Assembly: GCA_965279115.1 (NCBI GenBank)
Contig: OZ257137.1
Location: 4,588,001 to 4,652,000 of the forward strand
Source of the DNA: JAEUOS01 sp965279115
Lineage (GTDB): Bacteria; Pseudomonadota; Gammaproteobacteria; Burkholderiales; JAEUOS01
Direction: 5' to 3'
Length of the DNA stretch: 64,000 bases
Shown: in pieces, positions 52,454 through 61,979 of the stretch
How positions within the stretch are numbered: the stretch's first letter is position 1
Layout: the number at the start of each line of letters is the position of its first letter
Made by a program: the position numbers and the translations under genes
The notes under the pieces: generated by a model
The model's database searches: none
What the model was told of the DNA's origin: nothing
Seen by the model: the letters and a program-made list of their open reading frames with translations, nothing else

Positions 52454-53911
52454 TCAGGCCGCCGGCCTGATTTGCTGGTACAGGGCCGCATAGCGGCCGG
52501 CGGCCTTGCTCCAGCCAAAGTCGCCACGCATGCCGGCCTGCTGCACCGCCAGCCATGCGGCGGGGGACTGCCACAGGGCGCCGGCGCGCTCGATCGCGGC
52601 GGACAGGTCGGCTGCGCGCGGCAAGTCGAATACGAAGCCGTTTCCTGTCGCTCCCGGGTCCGCAGGGGCGCCTGCGCCTGCACGGCCCGCCTCGCGCACC
52701 GTATCGGCCAATCCACCGGTGTTGCGCACCAGTGGCAGGGCACCGTACAACAGGCCATACATCTGTGTCAGGCCGCAGGGTTCGAAACGCGACGGCACCG
52801 CGATGATGTCGGCGCCACCGAAAATGCGGTGCGCCAGCGCCTCGTCGTATCCGCGTTTGACTGCGACGCGTCCCGGGTGGCTTGCAGCGGCCAGCTGCCA
52901 GGCGGCCTCGAGCGCCACATCGCCGCTTCCCAGCATGGCGACCTGGCCGTCGATCGCGACGATCGCAGGCAATGCTTCGAGCAGCAGGTCGAGCCCCTTT
53001 TGCGCGGTCATCCGGCTGACCACGCCGAACAGCGGACCGCGCGCCGGGTCGAGGCCCATCTCCGCACGCAGCGCCTTGCGGCATACGGCCTTGCCGCCCG
53101 GGTCATCCGCCGAAAACGGCGCCGCCAGGGCGCGATCGCGGGCCGGATTCCATTCCGCGGTATCGACGCCATTGAGAATCCCGGAAAGGGCGCCGGCGCG
53201 CGAGCGCAGCAGCCCTTCCATGCCGAATCCGTGCTCGGCGGTCTGGATCTCGCGTGCGTAAGTGGGGCTCACCGTGGTGACGCGGTCGGCATAGAAGAGT
53301 CCGGCCTTCATGAAGTTGACCGCGCCGTGGAACTCCAGGCCTTGCATGGAGAAGAAATGCGCCGGCAGATCGAACTCGGGAAACGTGGTGGCGGGAAAGC
53401 TGCCCTGGTAGGCGAGGTTGTGAACGGTGAACACGCTTCCCGGGACGGCGCCGCCGCGGGCGCGCAGGTAGGCGGAGGCAAGCCCCGCATGCCAGTCGTG
53501 ACCATGCACTATGTCGGGGCGCCAGCCGCCGATACCGCCATCGGCGAAGCGCGCGGCGGCCCATCCGAGCAGGGCGAAGCGGCGCGCATTGTCCGGCCAG
53601 TCATGACCGTCGGGGCCGAGATATGGATTGCCCGGGCGGTCGTACAGGGGCGGCGCATCGATCAGCCAGGCCGGCATGCCGCCGAGCCGGCAGGGCACCA
53701 GCGACACCTGGTCGCAGCCGCCGGCCGGGCCAAGGCGCACCGGTGCGCCGCGCGCGGTCGCAGCCTCCATCAAGGCAGGAAAGCCGGGCAGCAGCAGGGC
53801 GACGTCGACCCCGATGCCCGCCAGCGCCCCGGGCAACGCGGCATTCACGTCCGCCAGCCCGCCGGTTTTCAGGGCGGGGTGTACTTCGGTGCTCACATAC
53901 AGGACACGCAT
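52454..53911 (-). CDS. glgA: Glycogen synthase (ADP-glucose)
   Basis: GT5 enzyme that elongates alpha-1,4-glucan from ADP-glucose. Start at the ATG at 53911 gives 485 residues and the canonical N-terminus VLYVSTEVHPALKTGGLADV, with the Lys15-x-Gly-Gly substrate loop. Further blocks are HGHDWHAGLA, GVVSRMTAQKGLDLL and VPSRFEPCGLTQMYGL. A longer frame from a GTG at 54031 would overlap glgC by about 90 bases and adds unrelated sequence. It starts 28 bases after glgC, with a weak ribosome site. Confidence 0.95.
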   Translation of the reverse strand: MRVLYVSTEVHPALKTGGLADVNAALPGALAGIGVDVALLLPGFPALMEAATARGAPVRLGPAGGCDQVSLVPCRLGGMPAWLIDAPPLYDRPGNPYLGPDGHDWPDNARRFALLGWAAARFADGGIGGWRPDIVHGHDWHAGLASAYLRARGGAVPGSVFTVHNLAYQGSFPATTFPEFDLPAHFFSMQGLEFHGAVNFMKAGLFYADRVTTVSPTYAREIQTAEHGFGMEGLLRSRAGALSGILNGVDTAEWNPARDRALAAPFSADDPGGKAVCRKALRAEMGLDPARGPLFGVVSRMTAQKGLDLLLEALPAIVAIDGQVAMLGSGDVALEAAWQLAAASHPGRVAVKRGYDEALAHRIFGGADIIAVPSRFEPCGLTQMYGLLYGALPLVRNTGGLADTVREAGRAGAGAPADPGATGNGFVFDLPRAADLSAAIERAGALWQSPAAWLAVQQAGMRGDFGWSKAAGRYAALYQQIRPAA

Positions 53912-53939
53912 CGTTCTTGTCAGGCGGTATCCGGTCCCG

Positions 53940-55220
53940 TCAGGTGCCGCTGCGCGCGGCGTCGAGCATGTCCTGCGTGACCAGGGTGATGCCCTGCTCG
54001 CTGACCAGGAACCTGCGCTCGTCTTCGCCACGGTCGTGACCGATGACCATGCCCTCCGGAATGCGGCAGCCGCGGTCGACCACCACCCGGTTCAGGCGCA
54101 CATTGCGGCCGACCTCGACGCCGGGCAAGAGGACCGCCCCGTCGATGCTGCAGTAGGAGTTGACCCGCACCTTGGAAAACAGCACCGAGCGCGAAACCCG
54201 CGACCCGGAGATGATGCAGCCGCCGGAGACGATGGAATCGACCGCCATGCCGCGCCGGTCGTCGCGATCGAACACGAACTTGGCCGGTGGCAGCTGTTCC
54301 TGGTAGGTCCAGATCGGCCAGTTGGTGTCGTACATGTCCAGCGCCGGGGTCGGCATGGTCAGATCGATGTTGGCCGACCAGTAGGCATCGACGGTGCCGA
54401 CGTCGCGCCAGTAGGGCTCGCTGTCCTCCTTGCCGTCCGGGCTGACGCACGACAGGGCGAACGGATGCGCGCAGGCGACACCCATGCGCACCGCCGCGGG
54501 AATGATGTCCTTGCCGAAATCGTGGCTGGAGTCCGGGTTGTGGATGTCCTTCTCGAGCATGTCGAACAGGAATCCGGTGTTGAACACGTAGATGCCCATG
54601 CTGGCGAGCGAATGGTCCGGCTTGCCCGGCATCGCGGGCGGATCGGCGGGCTTTTCGATGAAATCGAGGATCTGGTGCGAGCGATCGACCGCCATCACGC
54701 CGAAGGCGCTGGCGTCACCGCGCGGCACTTCGATGCAGCCCACCGTGCATTGCGCGCCGCGGTCGACGTGGAACTGCAGCATGCGGGCGTAGTCCATCTT
54801 GTAGATGTGGTCACCGGCCAGCACCACAATGTAGTCGGACTTGTGGTCGCGCACGATGTCGATGTTCTGGTACACCGCGTCGGCGGTGCCGCGGTACCAG
54901 GACTCATCGTCGGTGCGCTGCTGGGCCGGCAGCAGTTCGACGAATTCGTTGGCTTCCCAGCGCTGGAAACTCCAGGCTTTTTGCAGGTGCCGCAGCAGGC
55001 TGTGCGACTTGTACTGGGTGATCACGCCGATCCGGCGGATGCCGGAATTGATGCAGTTCGACAGCGCGAAATCGATGATGCGGAACTTGCCGCCGAAGTA
55101 CACCGCCGGCTTGGCGCGCCGCGCCGTCAGGTCCTTGAGCCGGGTGCCGCGGCCGCCGGCCAGCACCAGCGCCACCGCGCGGCGCGGAAGCTGGATACGC
55201 TTGAAGCTGTCATTGTTCAT
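53940..55220 (-). CDS. glgC: Glucose-1-phosphate adenylyltransferase
   Basis: Makes ADP-glucose from ATP and glucose-1-phosphate, the committed step of glycogen synthesis. The 426 residues include the nucleotide loop LAGGRGTRLKDLTARRAKPAV (about 20-40), the YFGGKFRIIDF block, GTADAVYQN, and the C-terminal left-handed beta-helix with SVLFSKVRVNSYC. Allosteric control by fructose-bisphosphate and AMP is a family property, not visible here. The start overlaps the end of an upstream membrane-protein gene by 11 bases. Confidence 0.95.
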   Translation of the reverse strand: MNNDSFKRIQLPRRAVALVLAGGRGTRLKDLTARRAKPAVYFGGKFRIIDFALSNCINSGIRRIGVITQYKSHSLLRHLQKAWSFQRWEANEFVELLPAQQRTDDESWYRGTADAVYQNIDIVRDHKSDYIVVLAGDHIYKMDYARMLQFHVDRGAQCTVGCIEVPRGDASAFGVMAVDRSHQILDFIEKPADPPAMPGKPDHSLASMGIYVFNTGFLFDMLEKDIHNPDSSHDFGKDIIPAAVRMGVACAHPFALSCVSPDGKEDSEPYWRDVGTVDAYWSANIDLTMPTPALDMYDTNWPIWTYQEQLPPAKFVFDRDDRRGMAVDSIVSGGCIISGSRVSRSVLFSKVRVNSYCSIDGAVLLPGVEVGRNVRLNRVVVDRGCRIPEGMVIGHDRGEDERRFLVSEQGITLVTQDMLDAARSGT

Positions 55221-55992
55221 GTCCTGTCCTCCTGGCCGTGGCGCTCCCGATGGAGTCTTGCCGCCTTTCGAGGGTATCAGGAACCGGGCGGGATTGCTGC
55301 GCGCCGGTAAGGCTGGTGAAGCGGCCGACCAGCCAGTCGAGGGCGCAATAGAACACGCCCGCCGCCAGTGGCGGGTTCAGCGTGGCCAGGCCCGTGCCTG
55401 GTGCGATCGGGCGCCAGGACCAGTTGCCGAGCGCGGTTCCGTAGAGTTCCATCGCCAGGGCGATGACGAACATGGTGGCATACAGGCGCCGCTGGCGGCC
55501 GAACACGATGAAAGCCGCGAACAGCGCGAACAGCGGCAGGCTCAGCATGTCGAGTCCGGACACGGCTAGCCCCGCCGCCAGCGGCGCCGTGCCGGCCAGC
55601 ACCAGCCAGGCGGAGCGCTCGCTGATGCGCGCTGCGATGATCAGGCCGAGCAGGTAAAGCAGGGCGTGTCCCGGCGGCACGAACAGCGGGACGTTGCCGA
55701 ACTGGTAGTCATACAGGCCCCAGGCGAGCGATGCGACCATTTCGCCCAGTCCGGAGATCCAGACGCAGGCCATCAGCCGTCGCCCGATGTCGCGCCTGAC
55801 GTTGATGATCAGGTATGTGGTCAGCGCCCAGACGGCCAGGCTTACCGCGATCTGGCCGGGAATACCCGCCAGCCTGTCGACCAGCAGGCCGACGGCGATG
55901 GTGGCCACCACGATCCCGCCCAGCAGTGCCGGGCGCTCGATTCCGCCCGTCAGCGCGTCGGACCGGGCGGACGCCGTCCTGGCGGTTTGCAT
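55210..55992 (-). CDS. Multi-pass membrane protein of unknown function (260 aa)
   Basis: Start placed at the ATG at 55992; the longer open frame upstream runs antisense-like through another gene and is low-complexity. About seven or eight hydrophobic helices are visible (GGIVVATIAVGLLV, IAVSLAVWALTTYLII, LLYLLGLIIAA, LFALFAAFIVFG and others). The motifs PLFVPPGHALLY and YGTALGNWSWRP are distinctive, but I do not recognise a named family. The 3' end overlaps glgC by 11 bases, so it is probably co-transcribed and translationally coupled with the glycogen operon. It lies 19 bases downstream of the GGDEF-EAL gene. Confidence 0.8.
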   Translation of the reverse strand: MQTARTASARSDALTGGIERPALLGGIVVATIAVGLLVDRLAGIPGQIAVSLAVWALTTYLIINVRRDIGRRLMACVWISGLGEMVASLAWGLYDYQFGNVPLFVPPGHALLYLLGLIIAARISERSAWLVLAGTAPLAAGLAVSGLDMLSLPLFALFAAFIVFGRQRRLYATMFVIALAMELYGTALGNWSWRPIAPGTGLATLNPPLAAGVFYCALDWLVGRFTSLTGAQQSRPVPDTLERRQDSIGSATARRTGHEQ

Positions 55993-56011
55993 CGCGCAAG
56001 CGCCGGGCGGA

Positions 56012-58321
56012 TCAGCCGGCGGTCTTGCCGGCGGTGGCCGCATCGGCCTGGAAATTGGCGGCGAAGTCGAGCAGCGTGCCGAACGGCATGGCGCGACCGT
56101 ACAGGTAGCCCTGTCCCTTGTCGCACCCGTATGCGGCAAGCGCCAGCGCCTGGGTGCGGGTTTCGATGCCTTCAGCGGTGACCGGCATCTCGAGCCGGGC
56201 GGCCAGATCGAGAACCGCGCGCACGACCGTCTTGCCGCGTTTGGTGTCGATGCTCTGGGTGAAGGTATGGTCGATCTTGAGCTCGTGCACCGGCAGGCGC
56301 GCCAGTTGCGCCAGCGAGGAATAGCCGGTTCCGAAGTCGTCAATGGCGAACTCGACACCATAGTCGGCAAGGATGCCGACCACCCGCTCGGCGGTGCCGA
56401 CGTCTTCCATCAGCATCCCCTCGGTGACTTCGAAACGGTAGCGCTGCGGCGACATGCCCGCTTCCCGCAGCAGCGCGCCGAGCTCCTTGAAAAGCTTGAG
56501 GTCACGAAAGTCCAGGGCCGAGAGATTGATGTTGACGCGGAAGTCGGGCGCGAATGCGGTGGGTGCCGAAGCCAGGTCGCGCGTGACCTGCGAGAGCACG
56601 GCGCGGCTGATCGCGCGCGTCATGCCGGCTTCCTCGGCGACGGAAAGAAAGCTGGCGGGCGCGAGCAGCCCGCGCTGCGGATGGCGCCAGCGGATCAGTG
56701 CCTCCGCACCGGCGATGCCCGGGTTGCCGAGGCGCACGATGGGCTGGTAATGGACCACCAGTTCACCGGCCTCGATGGCGTTGCGCAGCTCGTGTTCGGT
56801 GCGCATCTCCGCCAGCGGGTCCTGGGTCGGACCCGCGGCCCGGCCGACCGGGGCGCCACGCGTGTGGCGCTTGGCGCGATGGCGCTGGGTGTCGGCCTCG
56901 CGCAGCAGCGTGTCGGCGTTGCCGCCGTCGGCCGGAAAGGTGGCGCTGCCGATGCCCACGGTCAGGCTGAATTCGTAGCCGTTGATCGAAAGCGGCGCGG
57001 CGATGCTGGCGGTGATCTCGCCAATCGCATGGTCGAGCACCTGCGCGCCGCCCGGCAGCAGCGCGGCGAACTCGTCACCGGAAAGGCGTGCCAGCGTCGC
57101 CTGCGCGGGCAGGCGCTGGCGCACCCGCGCGGCCACGGTCTTGAGCACCAGGTCGCCGGCCTCGTGGCCGAGCGCGTCGTTGACCAGGCGAAAGCGGTTC
57201 AGGTCGAACACGCATACCGAAAAGGCGGCGTGGTTCGGGGACGCGGCGCACTGGTCGATGCGCTCCACCAGCGCGTAGCGGCTCCACAGGCCGGTGAGGG
57301 CGTCGCGCTCGGCGACTTCGCGCAACCGCTGTATCCATACTTCGCGCCGCATGCGCTGCGCGAGCAGGGTGCCGATAAGTTCCGAGAGGCCCGGCAACTG
57401 GGCGTCGAACTGGCGCGGCCGGCGCGAAAGGAACTGCAGGACGCCGGCGCAGGGCGTGCCCTCCATGACAATCGGAAAGGTGTATGCGGCATTGATGCCG
57501 GCTCTTGCGGCCACCGCGCGTTCCGCGAAGCGCGGGTCGGTGGCCACGTCTTCAGACCAGCTCGAGGTGCGCGCCGCCAGGACCGCGCCCACCATGCCCT
57601 CGCCCAGGCCGACCTCGCGTCCGCGCATCACCCCCGCCAGCGCCTGCAGGGCGGGCTCATCGCGGGACCAGACGGCCAGGCATTTGGCGCGCGTGCCGCC
57701 GGAATCGGCGAGCCAGCACGAACCGATGTCCCAACCCAGCCCGGTGCAGACGCTTTGCAGCACCCACTCGTAGGCCGCCTGGGAATCGACATCCTGCAAC
57801 AGCGCTTCGCTCACCTTGAGCGCGATGTCGCGCCGCATGGCGTCGCGTCTGGCCGCCGTGGTGTCGATGATCAGACCGTAGAGCTCCGATGCGTTGCCGA
57901 TCCTGGTGCTGCGCACGACGATGCGCAGCCAGCGGGTGCCGGTATGCTGCACCTCGATGGCGATTTCCTCGTCGACCTGCTCGCCGGTGGCGGCAAGGCG
58001 GCGGATCGCGTCGCCGATGCGGTCGCTGTCCGCGCTTGACGCGCCCAGGAGGGCCTGGTCGAGGTGCGCCGCCGGCGCTGCCACTCCCAGCAGGGCCTGC
58101 GCCGAACGGGAAAGCAGGAAGCGGTCTTCCGAGTCGATCTTGAAATGCCCGAACGACGCGATGGCCTCCGATGAGGTCAGTTGCGCCTCAAGTGTCTTGA
58201 GGTCGCGGCTGGTGTTGGCGAGCAGGGTCTCGAGGCGCTGTGAGCGCGCGAGCAGTTCCGAAGTCTCGGTGGCGGCGTTGGCCATGTAGTCCGGCGGGTG
58301 CGGATTTGCGGGGTTTTGCAT
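56012..58321 (-). CDS. PAS-GAF-GGDEF-EAL c-di-GMP protein
   Basis: A 769-residue soluble protein. It has an N-terminal coiled coil, a PAS-like region about 50-160, and a GAF about 165-325. The GGDEF domain spans 340-500 with SGDEF at 414-418 and no RxxD I-site. The EAL domain is about 515-760 with EAL at 540-542, NINLSALDF and IDDFGTGYSSL. The EAL motifs look complete, so phosphodiesterase activity is likely. The cyclase half has Ser in place of the first Gly and an altered C-terminal ADTQRHRAK, so it may be a GTP-sensing or inactive domain. Its location next to the glycogen operon hints at a link between c-di-GMP and storage, but that is inference. Confidence 0.9.
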   Translation of the reverse strand: MQNPANPHPPDYMANAATETSELLARSQRLETLLANTSRDLKTLEAQLTSSEAIASFGHFKIDSEDRFLLSRSAQALLGVAAPAAHLDQALLGASSADSDRIGDAIRRLAATGEQVDEEIAIEVQHTGTRWLRIVVRSTRIGNASELYGLIIDTTAARRDAMRRDIALKVSEALLQDVDSQAAYEWVLQSVCTGLGWDIGSCWLADSGGTRAKCLAVWSRDEPALQALAGVMRGREVGLGEGMVGAVLAARTSSWSEDVATDPRFAERAVAARAGINAAYTFPIVMEGTPCAGVLQFLSRRPRQFDAQLPGLSELIGTLLAQRMRREVWIQRLREVAERDALTGLWSRYALVERIDQCAASPNHAAFSVCVFDLNRFRLVNDALGHEAGDLVLKTVAARVRQRLPAQATLARLSGDEFAALLPGGAQVLDHAIGEITASIAAPLSINGYEFSLTVGIGSATFPADGGNADTLLREADTQRHRAKRHTRGAPVGRAAGPTQDPLAEMRTEHELRNAIEAGELVVHYQPIVRLGNPGIAGAEALIRWRHPQRGLLAPASFLSVAEEAGMTRAISRAVLSQVTRDLASAPTAFAPDFRVNINLSALDFRDLKLFKELGALLREAGMSPQRYRFEVTEGMLMEDVGTAERVVGILADYGVEFAIDDFGTGYSSLAQLARLPVHELKIDHTFTQSIDTKRGKTVVRAVLDLAARLEMPVTAEGIETRTQALALAAYGCDKGQGYLYGRAMPFGTLLDFAANFQADAATAGKTAG

Positions 58322-58386
58322 CAGTCAAATCCGTGCGCTGCGGGTGGCGAAGCCAAGTCGCTCGAGAACCTGCGCTCGCCCCCGCC

Positions 58387-59304
58387 TCACTTGGGATCCT
58401 TCTTCTTGTTGAAGGCGACCTTGACCGCCGACTTGGCGGGGCCTTTCGCCACGACCGGCGTGCGCCCCAGGTTGGCAAGCTTCTGGCGTGCCGCCGGCTC
58501 CCCCTCGCGGGCGGCCTGCATGTACAAATCCTTGGCGCGGGCGAGGTTTTTCGGCACGCCGTGGCCGCTTTCGTAGAGTTCGCCGAGCGAGATCTTGGCG
58601 TAGGAGTTGCCGCCCTTGGCCGAGGCTGAAAAAAGCCTGACCGCCTCGAGATACTCGGTTTCGCCGGCCTTGCCATCGCGCAGCAGTTTTCCCAGGCGAT
58701 GCTGGGCGTCCCAGTGGTCCTGGGCTGCCGCCAGCGAATACCAGTCCAGGGCGACGTGCGCGTTTTTCGGGACGCCGCTGCCGTTTTCGTAGAGGGCGCC
58801 GAGTCGGGTTTGGGCAGGTGCGAAACCCGCCAGCGCCGCGCGCTCGTAGAGTTCTGCAGCACGTGCCGGGTTCTTCGGCACCCCGGTGCCATGCTCATGC
58901 ATGTCACCCAGTTGCGTGGCCGCCAGCGGGTGGTTTTTTTCCAGGGCACGGCCAAACCATGCCAGCGCCTGTGGCAGGTCGACCTTGACGCCGTCGCCGC
59001 GCAGGTATTGCAGGCCGAGCACGTATTGCGCCTCGGTGTGGCCGGTGGCCGCCGCGGCATTGAATTCGCGCAGCGCCTCGGGTGTCTGGCGCTTCGATTT
59101 CGCCTGCATGCCGCGCAGGAAGGCCTGGTCGTCCGGCTTGGCCTCTGGCGGTTTGCCTTCCGCGGGTTTGCCGTCCTCCGGCCGGGGCTCGACGGTTCTG
59201 TCAGTGCCTTGCGGCAGAGCGGCGGCTGGCGGCTGGGTTTGTGCCCAGCTGCCGTGTGCGCCCAGGAGCAGGGCGAGTGCCAACCCGGTGCGGCTAGGCT
59301 TCAT
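58387..59304 (-). CDS. Sel1-repeat protein, probably periplasmic (305 aa)
   Basis: The N-terminal signal peptide (MKPSRTGLALALLLGAHGSWA) is followed by a Pro/Glu-rich linker (about 22-60), then about five Sel1-like TPR repeats (QYVLGLQYLRGDGVKVD, LGALYENGSGVPKN, LGELYESGHGVPKN). The C-terminus is a basic tail (FNKKKDPK). Sel1 proteins are scaffolds for protein complexes; the partner is unknown. The start codon overlaps the end of the upstream hydrolase gene by 11 bases. Confidence 0.88.
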   Translation of the reverse strand: MKPSRTGLALALLLGAHGSWAQTQPPAAALPQGTDRTVEPRPEDGKPAEGKPPEAKPDDQAFLRGMQAKSKRQTPEALREFNAAAATGHTEAQYVLGLQYLRGDGVKVDLPQALAWFGRALEKNHPLAATQLGDMHEHGTGVPKNPARAAELYERAALAGFAPAQTRLGALYENGSGVPKNAHVALDWYSLAAAQDHWDAQHRLGKLLRDGKAGETEYLEAVRLFSASAKGGNSYAKISLGELYESGHGVPKNLARAKDLYMQAAREGEPAARQKLANLGRTPVVAKGPAKSAVKVAFNKKKDPK

Positions 59305-60064
59305 AGCGATTCTCCAGTATGCCTATGCCGTCGATGCTGATCTGAATCGTGCTGCCGGGTTTCATGCTGCCGGCACCCACCGAGGTGCCGCAGGCGATGA
59401 TGTCGCCGGGTTCGAGCGTCATGTCGCGCGATATCAGGCTCACCAGTTGTGCCGGCGAAAAAATCATGTCGGCAACCGGGTAGTTCTGGCGCTCCTGCCC
59501 GTTGAGGATGGCGCGCACGCGCAAGCCCTGCGGATCGAGGCCGCTCACGATCGCCGGGCCGATCGGCCCGAAGGTGTCGAAACCCTTGGAGCGGGTCCAC
59601 TGCTCGAAGGTCTTGTCCATGCGCAGGATTTCGACCGCGGTGACGTCGTTGACACAGGTGTAGCCGAAAATGTGGGCGGGGGCGTCAGCTTCGCTGACCG
59701 CGCTCGCACGCGAGCCGATGACGATGCCGAGTTCCGCCTCGAAGATCACCTTGCCGTCGAAGTGAGCGGGCTTGCGGATCACGCTGCCCGGCGCGCAGAA
59801 CGAATTGTTGCTCTTCAGGAAGTAGAGCGGGTCGGCAGGCAAGGGATTGCCTTCCTTCGCCGCGCGCTCGTGGAAATTGTTCCACAGGGCCGGCATCTTG
59901 GAGGGGCTGCAAGGCGCGAGCAGGCCTATGTCCGCCAATGCGAGCGTGGCGCCGGTGGGCTTGCTGCCGGCGAACATGTCGCCCGCGTGGACCGACACGA
60001 CAGAACCATCGAGCGTGCCGAAGCCCTCGATCCCGTTGTTGGTGAAGCGCACCCAGGTAGTCAT
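59294..60064 (-). CDS. Fumarylacetoacetate hydrolase family protein
   Basis: Start at the ATG at 60064 with AAGGA upstream (256 aa). The FAH-fold signatures are FEAELGIVIGSRA (metal-binding acidic residues), YTCVNDVTA, TRSKGFDTFGPIGPAI and PGDIIACGTSVGAGS. Family members are Mg/Mn-dependent hydrolases, decarboxylases or hydratases of 2-keto acids and acylpyruvates, used in aromatic or sugar-acid breakdown. The exact substrate cannot be read from sequence. It follows fumarase on the same strand and overlaps the Sel1 gene. Confidence 0.88.
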   Translation of the reverse strand: MTTWVRFTNNGIEGFGTLDGSVVSVHAGDMFAGSKPTGATLALADIGLLAPCSPSKMPALWNNFHERAAKEGNPLPADPLYFLKSNNSFCAPGSVIRKPAHFDGKVIFEAELGIVIGSRASAVSEADAPAHIFGYTCVNDVTAVEILRMDKTFEQWTRSKGFDTFGPIGPAIVSGLDPQGLRVRAILNGQERQNYPVADMIFSPAQLVSLISRDMTLEPGDIIACGTSVGAGSMKPGSTIQISIDGIGILENRYEA

Positions 60065-60164
60065 GGAATCCTTGGAGTATGGGGCCGGTTGGAGGGATTC
60101 AGAAGCTGGAAAAAGCGGCGGATCGACGCTGCTGACGCGGGATTGACCCAAGGCCTTGGCGGGT

Positions 60165-60190
60165 GGCGCCGTCCGTCAGCGGACGGCGCC
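60165..60190 (-). terminator. Strong hairpin after fumarase gene
   Basis: Perfect 11-base arms (GGCGCCGTCCG at 60165-60175, CGGACGGCGCC at 60180-60190) with TCAG loop lie 14 bases beyond the fumarase stop. No U-tract follows on the minus strand; a second 12-base palindrome CCAAGGCCTTGG (60148-60159) does. Likely a transcript-end stem or attenuator before the FAH gene. Confidence 0.6.
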
Positions 60191-60204
60191 CGGCGCGCGA
60201 CGCC

Positions 60205-61734
60205 TCAGGCGACCTTGAGGGGGATCTTGAAATCAACGATTTTCTTCGACCATTCGGCCGGGCCGGTGTTGTGGGCGGAAATCCCGGTGGAGTCCACCGC
60301 CACGGTCACCGGCATGTCCTTGACGTCGAACTCATAGATGGCCTCCATGCCGAGGTCGGCGAAGCCCACGACCTTCGAGGTCTTGATCGCCTTGGCCACG
60401 AGATAGGCCGCGCCGCCCACGGCCATCAGGTAGGCGCTCTTGTGCTTCTTGATCGCCTCGATGGCCACCGGCCCGCGCTCGGCCTTGCCGATCATCGAGA
60501 TCAGGCCGGTCTGGGCCAGCATCATCTCGGTGAACTTGTCCATGCGCGTGGCGGTGGTGGGGCCGGCGGGGCCGACCACCTCGTCGCGCACCGGATCGAC
60601 CGGGCCGACGTAATAGATCACCCGGTTGGTGAAGTCCACCGGCAGCTTCTCGCCCTTGGCCAGCATGTCCTGGATGCGCTTGTGGGCGGCGTCCCGGCCG
60701 GTAAGCATCTTGCCGTTGAGCAACAGCGTGTCGCCCGGTTTCCATGCGGCGACTTCCTCCCGGGTGAGGGTGTCGAGGTTGACCCGCTTGCTCTTGTCGA
60801 GATCGGGCGTCCAGTTGACCTTGGGCCAGTCATCCAGCGAGGGCGGCTCGAACACCGCCGGGCCGGAGCCGTCGAGCACGAAATGCACGTGGCGGGTCGC
60901 GGCGCAGTTGGGGATCATCGCCACCGGCTTGGAGGCGGCATGCGTCGGGTATTGGGCGATCTTCACATCCAGCACCGTGGTGAGGCCGCCGAGGCCCTGG
61001 GCGCCGATGCCCAGCGAGTTGACCTTCTCGTAGAGCTCGATGCGCAGTTCCTCGACCTTGTCACGCGGGCCGCGCGCGAGCAGCTCATGCATGTCGATCG
61101 GCTCCATCAGGACTTCCTTGGCCATCAGCATCGCCTTCTCCGCGGTGCCGCCGATGCCGATGCCCAGCATGCCGGGGGGGCACCAGCCGGCGCCCATGGT
61201 CGGCACGGTCTTCATGACCCAGTCGACCAGGCTGTCGGAGGGATTCATCATGATGAACTTGGTCTTGTTCTCGCTGCCGCCTCCCTTGGCCGCCACGTTG
61301 ATGTCGATGCTGTCGCCGGGCACCAGTTCCATGTTGATCACCGCGGGCGAGTTGTCTTTCGTGTTCTTGCGCGAGAACTGCGGGTCGGCCAGCACCGAAC
61401 CGCGTAGCAGGTTGTCCGGGTTCATGTAGCCGCGCCGCACGCCTTCGTTGACCGCCTCGGCGACGCCGGCGTCGAAGCCCTCGAACCTGACGTTCATGCC
61501 GATCTTCAGGAACACATTGACGATGCCGGTGTCCTGGCAGATCGGGCGCTTGCCCTGCGCGCTCATGCGGCTGTTGGTGAGGATCTGCGCGATCGCATCC
61601 TTGGCCGCCGGCGACTGCTCGCGCTCGTAGGCGCGCGCGAGGTGCTGCAGGTAGTCCTTGGGATGGTAGTAGCTGATGAACTGGAGGGCGTCGGCGATGG
61701 AGGAGACGAAGTCCTCCTTTTTGATGGTGGTCAT
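60205..61734 (-). CDS. fumA: Class I fumarate hydratase ([4Fe-4S])
   Basis: Reversible hydration of fumarate to malate in the TCA cycle. Start at the ATG at 61734 (MTTIKKEDF) gives 509 residues, the normal length of the fused one-gene class I enzyme; the longer frame lacks a site. Three cluster-binding cysteines are visible: Cys66 in RPICQDTG, Cys185 in GWCPPG and Cys277 in PNCAATRH. The beta half carries GKMLTGRDAAHKR and GPTTATRMDKF. The iron-sulfur cluster makes it oxygen-sensitive. The gene is divergent from the thioesterase gene. Confidence 0.94.
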   Translation of the reverse strand: MTTIKKEDFVSSIADALQFISYYHPKDYLQHLARAYEREQSPAAKDAIAQILTNSRMSAQGKRPICQDTGIVNVFLKIGMNVRFEGFDAGVAEAVNEGVRRGYMNPDNLLRGSVLADPQFSRKNTKDNSPAVINMELVPGDSIDINVAAKGGGSENKTKFIMMNPSDSLVDWVMKTVPTMGAGWCPPGMLGIGIGGTAEKAMLMAKEVLMEPIDMHELLARGPRDKVEELRIELYEKVNSLGIGAQGLGGLTTVLDVKIAQYPTHAASKPVAMIPNCAATRHVHFVLDGSGPAVFEPPSLDDWPKVNWTPDLDKSKRVNLDTLTREEVAAWKPGDTLLLNGKMLTGRDAAHKRIQDMLAKGEKLPVDFTNRVIYYVGPVDPVRDEVVGPAGPTTATRMDKFTEMMLAQTGLISMIGKAERGPVAIEAIKKHKSAYLMAVGGAAYLVAKAIKTSKVVGFADLGMEAIYEFDVKDMPVTVAVDSTGISAHNTGPAEWSKKIVDFKIPLKVA

Positions 61735-61847
61735 GGCGTTTCGATTCTGTTGAAGGGCGCAGGGGTAATCCCCAAATTTTACGCCACTCCCGCCCGCCTC
61801 CCGTGGCGGCGCCGGCCCAGCCGTGCAGGCAAACGCTGCGTGGCGCA

Positions 61848-61869
61848 CTTCATGCTTGGCTTCATGCTT
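61848..61869. repeat. Two direct copies of CTTCATGCTT
   Basis: Ten-base copies at 61848-61857 and 61860-61869 (period 12) lie in the 245-base divergent gap between fumarase and the thioesterase gene. Possible tandem regulator site; it may also be chance. Confidence 0.35.
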
Positions 61870-61979
61870 CACACGACCGCTTGCCCGGCAGCGTTTCCGC
61901 CATCGACGTATTCTCCGGCTGGCTGGAAAAAGTCATCGCAGGGCACAACGCCGCAGGTCGGCAAAAGGATTCGAACACC

